DNA of 64,000 nucleotides from Takakia lepidozioides. Taxonomy: Eukaryota > Streptophyta > Takakiopsida > Takakiales > Takakiaceae. The position numbers and the translations under genes are program-made. The DNA is taken from the NCBI GenBank assembly GCA_030704615.1, contig CM060732.1, forward strand, positions 66,261,053 through 66,325,052, written 5' to 3'. Under the pieces are notes generated by a model. It saw only the letters and a program-made list of their open reading frames with translations. It was not told the DNA's origin and made no database searches. This document shows, piece by piece, positions 12,413-23,994 of this stretch (the first letter of the stretch is position 1; the number at the start of each line of letters is the position of its first letter).

Positions 12413-15400
12413 ATGACAGGCATTGCGTCGATGACTCTTGCTTCCTGCTTCGCCAAGTCCGAGAGTTGTGGTATTCACACCGCAGTAAAAATTTCATTCA
12501 CCTCCCCTGCTCGATCGACAAGAGGGATGCTCCCCTCCAATGCCAGGTTACAGCTGTCGGCTCCAAAATCCTTGAGTTTCGGCATCTCTCTCGTGCAGTT
12601 TCAATGGGGGGGCGGCTGTGCACAAGGATTTGGCAGGAACACGTTATCTTTCCGGAAGGGCCAAATTAGAGTAGAGGCCTCAGATGCTGCCACCAGCCAC
12701 GAGAAGGTGGAGGTACGTTGTGTTTGTTGATCATTTTTTCCAGCAGGGACGTCTTAGCTTTGCGGTGTTGATGATGGCAGTTTTATCTCCATAGCTGAAC
12801 GGATGCAGAAATTGAAGCAGCATGCTTCCGAAGCCATGTTACTCTCCACTTAACTGTGGGAGTTTGTGGACGCAGTCTGTTCTGACCATACAGCGTGAGC
12901 TCTAGTCCGCAGTCAGTTGGTATTCCCACCCTTTTGTATAGAACTGGGATTTTATTAGGTTGCATATTGTTCTCTGACTAGGGAGGGCTTAACATTGTTG
13001 TGCTAGTCGTTTTAACAGACAGAGGTGCTCCCTCTGGTTGGAGCATAAGCTCTCCAGGGACAGCAGAAGGATTGGACTATAATGCTGTGCCGTTTTTCTG
13101 TAATTCTTCAGTGCAGTTATTATATGTGGGATTACGGCCTAGGGTCAACAATCCATCACATTGTGCTCCCACTTCTTTTTATGCTTTCACAGTGGGTTTA
13201 GGATTGCCAAAAAAAATGTAGTGAATTGTCCAACAACTAAATGCATTAGTTACCCATGGCTAAGGTCTGGCATCCTGGTTAAAGAATCAAGACAGCCAAA
13301 TCTAGGTCTCAGAAAGTCTAGCACAAAGCCAGGTTGCAGGTTGTGGAAGTGCCAGCATTAGAGGCAAAATCTGGAATATGATTGAGAAGCCGTTGTGTGT
13401 ACCATTGTCGTCTAAAAACTCAGATCCAGCTTAACTGAGCTGGAGCTTTAAGTAGCATATCTGAACAACAACTATGGTAGGTTCTGAGGCAGTAAGGACT
13501 CTGTTTTTCTCTTACCCTTCCTGTGCTTGCCCATCTCCTTCCTTGCCAATGGTTGATGACAACCTCCAGAAACTTGGAAGTAATTACACAGGGAAAAATT
13601 TGGGTGTTATGGCATATAGGTGGTCTATAACCCACAAAAGCGATTCGATGAGTTGACCGGGGAGCTTGACAGCTCTTCATCATTGCATCTGTCCCATTTG
13701 ACCCTCTTTTCACCCTCTAAGGTATGAAGTCGGGGGTTCTGGCAACACAGAATCTTGCTTCAGTGAGTTTGCGAGTTCCACCTTGGCTTTCTGTTGTATT
13801 GTTCTGTTGAAACTGTGCATGATGATTTTATTGCAACAGTGCATGTTTTTGCATACACTCGTCACATACTGCCAAGTTATCAGGAAACATCCGTGCCGAA
13901 TGTCTCTCTTTGGCCAGTACGATGCATGGGCTCACAAATGTACCTCCTATCTTGGCACAGGTCAATGTGTTTTTGAGGATCACAAATAAGCGACCTGATG
14001 GTTACCATGACCTTGCCTCACTCTTTCATGTATATTTCGCCCTCTTATCCTTTGCTATGATTTATGCAAGTCTTTCAGTTTTGTGAGTTGCCAGTTTCTT
14101 GTGCGTCCCCTTGTGGATTGAGCATGCCTATACACACACACACACACGGATCTGGCATCACAAAGGACAACAGCCAAGGACACAGGTAGACAAAAATGAG
14201 GGTTTTGCTTATGTCTACCTTCACATAAAATATTGAAGTAAGAAGTTATCTAAATCGGGGGAGCAGACCACCTGCCCTTTGGTTAGACTTGTATCATCAA
14301 ATGTATTCATTTTCCTACAGACCACCTCAACATTCTAACTATTCCTTGCAGGTGATTAGCTTAGGGGACATCATCAAATTTTCAGTCTCGCCCTCTACTA
14401 CCAAGGATTCCCTGACAACCAATGCATTTGGTGTTCCGCTTGATGATAGAAACTTGGTAAGCTCAAATAATTTGTCAAGAAAAGTATCGATTAGCAACAT
14501 GGTAGAGATCCAATGCTTAGTGGATTCTGTTCTCATTGCCGCTTTCCTTCTTTCCTACTCTGCTCTTCCTGTTTTGTGCCAAAGTTTCCACAGTCAAGTG
14601 TTGACACCCTCACATCAATAAATTTAGTGGTAAGATGCCAGTTTTTTTTGGAAAGTGAATATGTGAACATCTCTCAGACAACCGTAGTGCCTTGCTTGTT
14701 AAGATGAAGCTCTGAACAATGTAATTGATTACAATAATATTTTTGCAGATTATCAAGGCTTTCAACTTGTATAGAAAGAAGACAGGAAGCAACAAATATT
14801 TCTGGGTATCTTGCTTTCTCTCCTTGCAACCTGTGGAACTTCTCTAGATGCTTTGTCTTGAAAACTGCAGTGTTGCGAAACCCCAGTGAAAACCCCGTGA
14901 AAACTCCAGTGTTGTGAGTTCTGTGATGGTTCATGGCAACCTTTAAGCATGGGAAGAATCTGTGCAATATGATGTCCACGCTCATACCACGGAAGCTCTA
15001 TGCGTATCAGAAAGAAGTAAAGGGGAGGAAGGATGGAGAAGGGAAGGGGACGGGCGTACAAGAGTTTAGAACGAGCTATTAAAACTTTACCTGTGTACAG
15101 ATACATTTGGACAAGCGAGTGCCAACAGGGGCAGGTCTTGGAGGTGGAAGTGGAAATGCAGCCACTGCTTTGTGGGCAGCTAACCAACTCAACGGAAACC
15201 TTGTCAGTGAAAAGGAGCTTCAGGAGTGGTCAGGAGAGATTGGATCAGACTGCCCATTCTTCTTCTCCAAAGGGGCAGCCTATTGCACCAGCAGAGGAGA
15301 GGTTTGCACTCCGAGGACCTATTTACAGCTGAACTTGTAGATCAGTGTAACAAAGTAATCCTCACTTATGGAATTCAAGAGGATCTCCTAACCTGGTTGA

Positions 15401-17145
15401 TCATGAGCAGGTGGTGCAGGATATCATGCCCCCTATCCCTTTGGATACTCCAATGGTGCTCATCAAACCCAAAGAGGAGTGCTCTACTGCCGAGGTTTAC
15501 AAGGTACCTACCTTTCGACACCTGGTCATTTTGTGTGTTGTCTGTCTGGCAAAATGCTACTGAGGTACTTAGGAGACAATAATCATGCAAACACACTCAC
15601 ACATATCGACAGCAACCTCCTAGACATGAGGTCTCAACTTTGGCTTCAAGACATCCATCCATGTGCCATACACTTTTGCAAATTTGTTCCAACATCAGAA
15701 TATTTGCTGTTTCAAAGTCAGTTGTTGGATGTGCAGCGGTTTTCAATGGATAGAGTGAGCAAAGTAGACCCTGAGGAGCTGTTGAAACAAATTTCAGAGA
15801 ATGGAATCTCACAGAGTATTTGTGTGAATGACCTTGGTATGTGCCCTCAAATCTCCTCATAGGGTGGACCGCGGATTGTTTAATGAAATTCCTAGGTGAA
15901 TTGAAGTAAGACTGCAAATTCCCCATCTACATCTCTTTTCCAATCTTTCCTTTATTGCAAGTGAGTATGTTCTTGCGCTTGGTAATTTGCTTTGATGGAT
16001 CCTAACTCTCTGGCACTATGATTGAAAAATTGAGTTGGTATATTGATGGAGTGACTTGAATGAAAAAGGTAGAACCCCCTGCATTTGAGGTGTTGCCATC
16101 GTTGAGGTTGCTGAAGCAGCGTGTTACTGCTGCGGGCCGTGGCCGTTATCAAGCTGTGTTCATGTCTGGAAGGTGCACATCCTGTCTCTTCAGCTGGTAT
16201 TCATGCTTTTGATCTTTAACAAAGGTGAAGAACCTTCTCTTTATGCTCTTTCCAACAGTGGAACCTAATCCAGTGTAGGAAGATTCCAATATGGCATGGG
16301 GTCTTTCTACAATCAACACAAGAGGCAGCTATCAAGACTTTAGCACGAGCCTGTAAATGATCTGGTTGACTGGTCAAGCTTGACTGCTGGCTGTCCAAGA
16401 ATGTGGCTTCCATGGCAAGCTGTGTAGAACGAGCTTCATCGAGTGAGCATCCTGTGTTGTGCTTGGCTGTGCGCTCCATGGCAAGCCGCTGAAGGTTCTC
16501 AACTTTTCTGTTGTAAATTTTCTTGGGCCTTTGCACTCTCTGTCAACCTAAAGGTTGTTGTGGGGGACTGCAGTGGAAGCACAATTGTGGGTGTGGGCGA
16601 CACCGAGCCTCCCCAATTTGTATATGATGAGGAGCAATTCTGTGACGTTTTCGTCTCAGGTTGGTAGCATCCCTCAGCTGTCGAGATTTTCCACATGAGG
16701 TTGTGTGGAATTGTGAAGCCTTTCTCACATCCGCTTGTCCCCTTTGCAAAAGTTTAACTCCAACTGGTCATGGGAGTGCAAAATGAGGAGTAGTGGTGGG
16801 GGGTAGTGGCAACAATGGGTACGAGGGCTGAAGCACCCTTGAGTGCCCAAGGCACTCAAGGAGGCGGAGGCGCGAAGGTGAATAGTGCAATGTTTGGTCC
16901 TACACAACTAGTGGCACATGCTCCTTGTCCGTCTCTTGCCCTTCTGTTTCATTATTACAGTGCTTCTCAAGATGAGAAACCAACTGAGTTCTACAGTCCA
17001 GCAGACATTAAGCACCTGTGCTCATAGACATGTTTGTGGATATGCCCCCGCAGAGGCATATTTTCTAACTCGAAAGGAGAACGAATGGTATCAGCAACCC
17101 ACAGCACAGGGATCATCAACTGATGAGCTGGACAAGACTAGCTGA
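12413..17145 (+). CDS. ispE (CMK): 4-diphosphocytidyl-2-C-methyl-D-erythritol kinase, plastid, 11 exons
   Basis: GHMP-superfamily kinase that phosphorylates CDP-methylerythritol with ATP in the plastid MEP pathway to isoprenoids. Exons: 12413-12712, 13620-13721, 13961-14029, 14352-14456, 14749-14805, 15101-15301, 15411-15503, 15737-15836, 16073-16172, 16574-16659, 17054-17145. They join in frame to 434 residues with GT-AG at every intron. About the first 95 residues are Ser/Arg-rich, as in transit peptides. The substrate-binding start reads SPSKVNVFLRI (often SPCKIN), with the Lys kept. The ATP loop is PTGAGLGGGSGNAA, with Gly where SSNAA is usual. GSDCPFFF carries the catalytic Asp, and SGSGSTIVG is the third GHMP motif. 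All parts are present, so the gene looks active. It starts divergently from the mTERF gene. Confidence 0.96.
14132..14147 (+). repeat. (AC)8 microsatellite in ispE intron 3
   Basis: A perfect AC dinucleotide run lies within the intron between exons 13961-14029 and 14352-14456. Confidence 0.9.
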
Positions 17146-17739
17146 AATGAAGAAAAGAGTAGCTGAGGGAATCACCTGCTGCCTCGTGGATATGAGACTA
17201 AGACATGAATTCTCCTACGTATCTCGATGTAGAGGGTGGCAAGAAAGAAGAGGGGAAGGTGGAGGGCTGGAGGGCTGGAGGAGAGTAGATCAGCACTATC
17301 AATGAAGGATAGAAACAGGAGCTGTAACAAGGCTTCCTGATGAAGGGCAGAAATAATTTATGAAGCGACTAATGTGTTACAATACAATCAAGATTGTCTG
17401 AGTGAAGCTATAACCACCATTTGCTGATGGTGCCTCATCTCGCAATGGGATCTTTCAACTGCCTTAGTCAGCTAATTGCTGTTGCCTATTCAATGCACAT
17501 ACTTATAGTTAGTAGGTTTCAGACATGGTCATCTCTCAAGGCTTCATAGACCATGAGAAGAGCGCAAGAAGAGTAGAAGGGCTCAGACTAATTTGCAGCT
17601 AACCAGAGCTTTGCAACCACCATGCCCACTAACATACTCTTTTCTAGTGGAGCTTGGGAGAAGTCTAAAGGTTTTGCCATGGGGCCACCGCCCAAACCTT
17701 GACAGCATCACCTTCCCACTTGTGATCTAAAGCCAAAGG
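17146..17739. other. Intergenic downstream of ispE, no gene seen
   Basis: The left part is probably the ispE 3' UTR. No open frame with family likeness and no RNA gene is visible. Confidence 0.5.
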
Positions 17740-17889
17740 CCTCTTTCACAGTAACCTCGCCATGAAGCTGTCCAAATGGGACACTGCCCAAGGGAAGGGG
17801 GAGAAGAGGATACCACACCCATCAAGTAGTAGGATTTGACCCCAGGATTATCTGGGTGGCACTCAGTGCACTGAGCTACCAACTGTTGA
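17740..17889 (-). mobile_element. tRNA-derived SINE, copy 1 (family A)
   Basis: Read on the minus strand the element starts with a pol III box A-like TAGCTCAGTGC and a box B-like GGGGTCAAATCC about 45 bases on. It continues into a body shared with the element at 26709-26868 (TGTGGTATNCTCTTCT, then CCCTTCCCTNGGGC), and ends near GTGAAAGAGG. The shared body and tRNA-like head define a SINE family. No target duplication was identified. Confidence 0.75.
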
Positions 17890-20385
17890 TTGAGATTCTA
17901 TTACCGAAGTTCTTATGATTAAAAGAGTCCATGCACTTCAACTACTATCCACAACACATTTGGAGCCTACTTCTTAACTTTACATCATTGAATGACTTTG
18001 ATTGGATGGTTTGAGTTAAATATGCACTTGCTGACTATTAATCTTGGGAGGTTTGAGATAGTGACCTTTCCAATCTCAAAACTTTTTGCACCAAAATCCT
18101 CCCCTTATTTCACGTAACCGCCGCGTAATCAATGTGAATTTAATTTAGGGTGAATACACTTTCTTGGGCACGAGTCTATCGACAACTGAGGTAGCCATAG
18201 AAAAGATTCTTTCAATCTCTATCACAGTGCGGGGACATGTCCAACAAGAAAAGCAACAGTGGGGCCCTAGTTAAGATTACAGCAAAGGCCTTGGATTTGG
18301 TTTGGTTGCATGAACCCTAACTAGTAAGCCCCGGGAGTCCTTCCTGATCTGGTATTGGACTGAGCACCTGGTATTAACCCTGATAACAACCCTGGTATTA
18401 GAGAACAGACCAGCCTGGTAGTTCATTGTTGATACTAGCTCAGTTCGTTTTGCCGCCGTTACTCCACTGGTATCGATGACGAATGAGCTTCAAATTCGAG
18501 TCAAATTCATCACGAAAACAACTAGTGAAGCATGCAAATGAGGCCAAAGTGGAATTACGAAGCTTCTCTAGGTGTATTACACAACACATTTTGGTATATA
18601 GGACACCAACCAAGAGATTCACATATCAGACACAAATCAGGTCAAAAGTCACCGCAGATTCCAAAATGAGCTCATAGTTGCCCATAGTGCACAAAATCTC
18701 CCTAAATCTCACAGCAGTAATCACACCTGTATTCATACCAGGGCATAAGTAATTCACAATGCCTTCATTATAGATACCAGACTGGTATGTAAATTCAAGC
18801 AATCCATTCCAGCAATCCTCCGGTACTTCATTCTGGCAGCCACCCATATACCAGGATCAGCCTGTTATCACAAAATGCCAATACCAGACCAACACTGATC
18901 CTCACCCCCGGACAAAAGAATCTTGAACAGAATTAAAACTGAGAGTTTGAGAAGTGTAGATCAGTTGGGGGGGGGATTCGATGCCAGAGTAGATACCTGC
19001 CCAATACGAATCGTGTAAGGCCCCACATTTGTTGGCACGCGTGAAATGTCACATCGCAGTGACAAGCGCAGCACGCTTCCCAGGGTTCTTCCAAGGCTTT
19101 CGCGTGTGCAATCTGCAAAGCTCATCACCTCTGCTGTAATGGGGGCTCACACATCTCTCTCAATTTCCTGCTGAACCAGCTCTCTGTTGCTTTCCGGCTT
19201 CTCTTTGCATGATATGCTTACAGGTAAGGTTGGACATCCTTTTGCAATGACCTCATCGCTTGTGCTCGACTATGCTGATCTCTCGGTTCCCTCTAGTTTC
19301 GTTTTGTGGGCAGAGAAGTGGAAATCTCAAGCTTCATCTCACGCTTCGTAGATTCATTTCTCTACTTCACGGATCTATTATCTGTGGTGTTTTTTCACTT
19401 CAAGGATTCTCGTTTCATCTTGTGAGCAGAGGAGTGGAAAGCTTTGCAGTCTCATCGCTCTAAGCTCATTCATTGTCTGTGGTGTTAACGTTTTTCTTGG
19501 ACCTAGATCAAACTGCTTCAGGAATCACCTGCAGCCGAAGAGCCGAACGTATTGAACCACATATATAGACCAGATTACTGTGGTCCAATTACACCGACAG
19601 GTGCTCTCCAGAAATCTGCCCAACTTTGTTAGCTGTAGACGAGCTCCAACCTCCACTGAATGTCGTTGCCGTAGTTTCACCTGTGTTTCACTTCCAGATG
19701 TACCACTTTGGTCTTGCTTACTTTCCTGGATCACGCCCACTGCATGTGGGAACAGCCACGTTATTGCTATTCACTAGGATCAGATGAGGTTTCCAGAAAC
19801 TTGGGATGATTGAGCAAGAGAAGTCTCTAACAGAGCATTCATGTCGAATTGTGCATTTTTTCTCTAGTGTTTGCAGGATTATAGGTTTACAGATAATACA
19901 CGTGTATCTGTGTTGAGCATCCTTTCAGAGGTACATATCTACGCACAAGTGAACCTCTGGGATGTTCTAGTATTTGTGCAGAAGCGACCCAGATCTGGAA
20001 GTAGATCTCATGAGCCACAGGAGAGCCACAGAGCTAGGGGAGGGCATTCTTGTGATTTATGAATAACCGGGGTTCCCAGTAGATGCAGAGGAAACTTACA
20101 TGTAATACAAGTCCTCTTGAAAGCTCTTATTAACGTACATCTGAACCAAGATTATGCTCAAGCTGCTGGATTGTGATTGTAGGTTTAGGTGTACCCATAC
20201 ACAGTTTCAGACATTTCCTGAAGGGGAAGGATTTACATCAGGGTGCGGCAAACATAGAACAAGTAAGGAGAGCTGTTTCCGGATGGACTCTAGTAACGTA
20301 CCCTGTTGAAGTTTGGCCCTTGGATCTTAGAATGGACTCATGAAGCCTGAGATGTGTAAGACCTTTGAACATCGCCATTTTTATC
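17890..20385. other. Long noncoding stretch before the KNOX-type gene; foldback and duplicated segments
   Basis: No convincing protein gene is seen. It contains an inverted-repeat region (18345-18890, listed separately). It also has an imperfect direct duplication at about 19285-19480, in which GTGGGCAGAGAAGTGG and GTGAGCAGAGGAGTGG are each followed about 90-100 bases later by GTCTGTGGTGTT or a close variant. The right end may hold 5' UTR exons of the KNOX-type gene. Confidence 0.45.
18345..18890. repeat. Possible foldback/MITE-like element with inverted ends
   Basis: TCTGGTATTGG at 18348-18358 is inverted as CCAATACCAGA at 18878-18888. Inside it, TGATAACA (18381-18388) is inverted as TGTTATCA (18863-18870). 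CTGGTATT is scattered through the left arm and ATACCAG through the right arm. The ends resemble a degenerate foldback or MITE, but no target duplication was found. Confidence 0.4.
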
Positions 20386-22277
20386 ATGTGTATTCTGGTG
20401 AAGTGCCTTCCTTCAGGTCAGACTCGTAGCCTCACCTGCAAAGTAGCCAGAGATTCCGACTTCCAGTGGGACATCGATGTTCCCGAGTTGCAACAATTTC
20501 CCAGTTGGGAAGTTTCTCAGAGACAAGATTCGCTCACCAGGCTGGATCCCACGGAGAGCTTAGTTTACTACAATCAAATGCCGAACGACTATATGGAGAA
20601 TTCTGAAGTTCAGGGCGGAATGCAAAACCTACGCAATGAAAGTAAAGGCAAGGAGAAGGTCATGGAGTCAGAGGAATCAGAGGAAGATACACATTTTCTT
20701 ACAACTAACCATGTTGCCACTGAGGTGGATCATTTTGAGGATGGACTAGGAAGAGCGCTGACCTTTATGGACTTAATTAATGGACAGAGAGACTCCTTCA
20801 GATCAGAAGAGATTCGAGGAGGTAGAGCTCACTACTACAATCCCCTATGCGGTTTAAGTACTGGAGTGAAAAAAGTACTCTAACGTGTATTGTCTTGTTT
20901 TATGCGTGCAGATCTAGTAGTGCTCAGGTCACCACTCCAGTCTAATTGCTACTGAACTGGATTTTTCTCAGGCTCGAATGATTGCGGAGCTGCAGCAGTT
21001 TTTCGGCTTATCGGACACAGAGAATGAAAATCTGCAGAGATCGGACTGCCAGGTTATACGTACCACCACTAGAAATGTTTTTCCATCCAGCTTGAGATGG
21101 TCATATCCTCTTTACAATAGTACCCTCTAGATACGAAAGTGTGATAGCTGATACTGGCCAACGCTATCTTCAACTCGCTCTTCAACGTTGTAGAATTTTC
21201 TCCTGTTTTCCTGACCTTTCAGAAACCACCTCATTGCCCAGGCTACATGTTGAGGTACTACATTTGGTGTACATTGATCAGACATGGATCATGCAATTTA
21301 AATTGGGTGATCAATCATGCAGACTGACTGGGACAATGAGCAAAGGCAAAAAACAGACTGGGGAAGTGCTAAACAGAAAGCAAAGATTGTTGCACACCCT
21401 CTATATCCAGACCTGATGGCCCATGTGGCTTGTCAACGGGTTGTGACACCTATGGATCAGACCCCATACCTTGACGAGCAGTTGGCGCAGGCTCAATCTG
21501 AAACAACCAAGAAGTATTGTGTTCTGTACCCTGATGAGCTTGATATCAGCCCAGAAGAGAAGGTGGAGCTTGATCAATTCATGGTAAGTCTTGAACCCCT
21601 AATAGATAGAAGATGGGATTCCGGTACCTAGATCAGTCACCAAGGTTCCATTTATAAATGAAAGAGTAGGCTTTAGAGTCAGTCACCTACTGGAAAGCTT
21701 GAGCAACAGTGTTCTTTCCTTCAAAACTACAAAGTCATATATAGCTGGCATGAACTATATGATAGAGCCCACGTGTACCTCAAAGGGGAATTACCCCCTC
21801 CAAGAGGACCAGGCTTGATATTATTTAGGCCAACTTCGCGGTCAGGGTCATCTTTTCTCGTGTGTACATGGCATAATATGGCTGAGATTCAGTTCTCTGT
21901 ACATCTATTCCAGGTGTACAGAGCATCTGACTATGTTCTTGGCCGAGCTACTATCTAGATGGACAACTTCATTTCAGATTCATGCTTGTTAGCATATATT
22001 GACGAGACATTGACATCTGTCTTTATGCTGCAAATGGCACTGCTCCTAGATGGGTTGATAATTTATGAAGCACTTGTCGTTTGGATTTTGGATTTTTCAG
22101 GTCCACCATATTATGCTAATCACTGCCTACAAGGATCAGCTGCAGCAACGTCTTAACAGGGCTGTGAGTGAAGCTATGATGTTCTGCTGGAACACAGAGC
22201 AGGAACTCTACAAACTGACAGGTAAGGAGAACTTGGGCTTGCATGTGTTTGTTAGTACGTACTGCAAAATAGGGTAG
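20386..22277 (+). CDS. KNOX/MEINOX-domain gene (KNOX1 + KNOX2), homeodomain not found
   Basis: KNOX proteins are TALE-class developmental regulators whose MEINOX region (KNOX1 and KNOX2) binds BELL partners. Exons by frame and splice sites: about 20386-20874, 20972-21052, 21323-21583, 22101-22221. Exon 21323-21583 encodes KNOX1 ([20 protein letters not shown]; one residue shorter than the usual LLAAHVAC) through ELDQFM, and ends at a perfect GTAAGT donor. Exon 22101-22221 encodes KNOX2 ([19 protein letters not shown], ending KLTG) after a good acceptor. The first exon is acidic and low in complexity, and its start is uncertain. No ELK or homeodomain exon is visible downstream. Without further splicing the protein stops at 22277 after about 335 residues. 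It may be a KNATM-like MEINOX-only protein or a truncated gene. The reading frame is intact. Confidence 0.8.
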
Positions 22278-22585
22278 CCGCGGATTGGAGACACCTGATC
22301 CAGGAAATTGAGCTCAAGCCATTGTACTTCCTTTAGCCTAGCCAGAGGATGTTAAAGAGTCTAACCGAGCTACGTTCCTAGGGCCTGGGGTATAGTTGTA
22401 CAGAGGTAACTAATTCGGAAGGGCACTATGAACAGGGCACTATAAACGTCCAGTTATCTGCAAGTTAAATTATACTGGGCTGCTAGCTATTATTACAAAG
22501 TTCTGTCCTTGGAAATTTACTTACCCTTGGAAATTAACAATGCGTGGACTCTCAGGAGCATCCCCGGTTTATGGCAAAGGAGCAG
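22278..22585. other. Spacer between the KNOX gene and its inverted copy, no gene seen
   Basis: About 300 bases without an open frame of family likeness. It could be intron if a distant homeodomain exon exists. Confidence 0.4.
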
Positions 22586-22858
22586 CTACTCTCTCAAGCT
22601 CGGCCTTCTCTTCTGGGCTGATTTCAAGCTGATCAAGGTCCAAAACGAATATTTCTTGCTCACAATCGGAGCCTGCGTCAGCTGCTCATCAAGATCTGGG
22701 ATTTGAGCCATAGGTGTACCAACACGAAGGCAAGCAGCGTGGGCCGCCAGTAATTCTGGATATAAAGGGTAATGTGACACAATCATTGCTGTCTGTTTTG
22801 CACTTACCCTTTCTGCGTTTTGCTTTTGTACATTGTCCCAGTAAGTTTGCATAATCAC
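22586..22858 (-). pseudogene. Inverted dead copy of a KNOX1 exon
   Basis: The minus strand encodes PLYPELLAAHAACLRVGTP and DEQLTQAP, the same exon as 21323-21583 but in opposite orientation about 1 kb away. It differs at many positions. The acceptor AG just before the exon has become AA (ATGCAA against ATGCAG). One base is missing after KKYS, so the conserved ISPEEKAELE part is out of frame. It keeps the Ala-Ala pair the intact exon lost, so the two come from an older common exon rather than a fresh copy. It cannot serve as the original exon. Confidence 0.85.
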
Positions 22859-22904
22859 TCAACCGAAGGCGCCTTCAGGAATATCTGTGTACCATATAAT
22901 ACTC

Positions 22905-23090
22905 TCCCACCCTCAGGTACCTATCCTCAACAATTTGTCGCAAGTGGGTCTTTCCTCGGGTCCTTAGAGGTCCTTCGCGCTCTAGTAGCTGCTAGTACTG
23001 GCGTAACTCCATCCTTCCTTACTGATGCAAAGTACCCGCTGATCCATGGACTAGAATCTCCAATGTTCCTCCCGCAGCAGTTCCCTCATG
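22905..23090 (-). pseudogene. Decayed copy of a family-4 glycosyltransferase terminal exon
   Basis: The minus strand reads EGTAAGGTLEILVHGSAG and then hits a stop. This matches the start of the better-kept exon at 33273-33515 (GTAAGGTLEIVVNGTTG). DNA similarity continues to the region corresponding to the end of that exon, with frame breaks. It lies directly upstream, on the same strand, of the inverted KNOX1 copy. Confidence 0.75.
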
Positions 23091-23340
23091 AAAAAGCTTT
23101 TGCATCACTGTTAATGCAGATCAAGGGACACTAGCCCATCCCCAGCCCCTCCTCAACCCCCGCAGGCCAGACCTTAGTGAACCTCAGTCATCAACATAAT
23201 CTTGAACAAACTAACAAATCGAGAGAGAGGAGGAGTGACTACACTACACTTGTGCTTTGCTTCTCTTTCGCTCTCTCTCACCCATCCCTGCGCCTGCTGC
23301 CCCCTCGTCTTCTCGCCCACCGATTTGCCCGCGGACTTAA

Positions 23341-23994
23341 ATGGACTGCTTTCAATCTGACGGTACTTTCGCCGGATTCCGGCAGCTGGCTCCTCCGGCG
23401 GGGACCCTGTCAAATCCTCCCCACCCTGAAATGCTACTTTTTTCTTTTCTTAACTTAACAGAGCCATTCTTCTTACAGAATATTGTTCAATGCTTGTTAA
23501 ATGTATGGTCATGTATATTTTATTTGATCCCTAAAGATCCAGACTGTCCTTCTTTGTAACATCTCTGACGTGGTTCCCTGGGTGTCTTGTCAGCTTTGGA
23601 GTTGCCTCAGAGCCTCAAGTTTGTGGCACATCTGCAAGTCGAGATGTGCCTGGCTGTATGATGGTGAATCCCAAGCTTGTGTATTTGCCACTCTTGCTCG
23701 CATTTACGTTGAACTAATTATTCAAGGCCGGAAAATGTGGGAAATGTTGGTCTTAGCAGTACGCAGCACAGATGTTTTGAAGCTTTGATGGAACTTGGGC
23801 CCTTCGAGGCATCTTCTGCACCAGGGCTGGAGATAGTCCCTGCTGGGCCAATAGACCACCTGATGGCTGGAGGCTCACCTAGCCCGTGGCCCTCCCCGGC
23901 AAGCAGGGACAATTTGGAAGAAATCAACTGGAAGCACAAAACCGTGGCTCTAAAGTCAAGGCTCAACTTCGAGCCGCTTCGTAGAAAGCGTTAG
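23341..23994 (+). CDS. Unidentified candidate small gene (two open stretches)
   Basis: I do not recognise this. A plus-strand Met at 23341 opens a Pro/Phe-rich frame after a CT-rich leader (CTCTTTCGCTCTCTCTC). A second open stretch, 23737-23994, ends in a basic tail (PLRRKR), has coding-like composition and follows a possible acceptor (GGTCTTAG). Whether these are joined, or transcribed at all, cannot be told from sequence. Confidence 0.2.

Noticed and set aside
12136-12669. Plus-strand open frame of 177 codons
   Set aside because: It overlaps ispE exon 1 in another frame, and the exon 1 frame joins perfectly to the conserved downstream exons.
23174-23413. Minus frame of 79 codons opposite a CT-rich leader
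   Set aside because: Charged low-complexity product arising from simple-sequence DNA.
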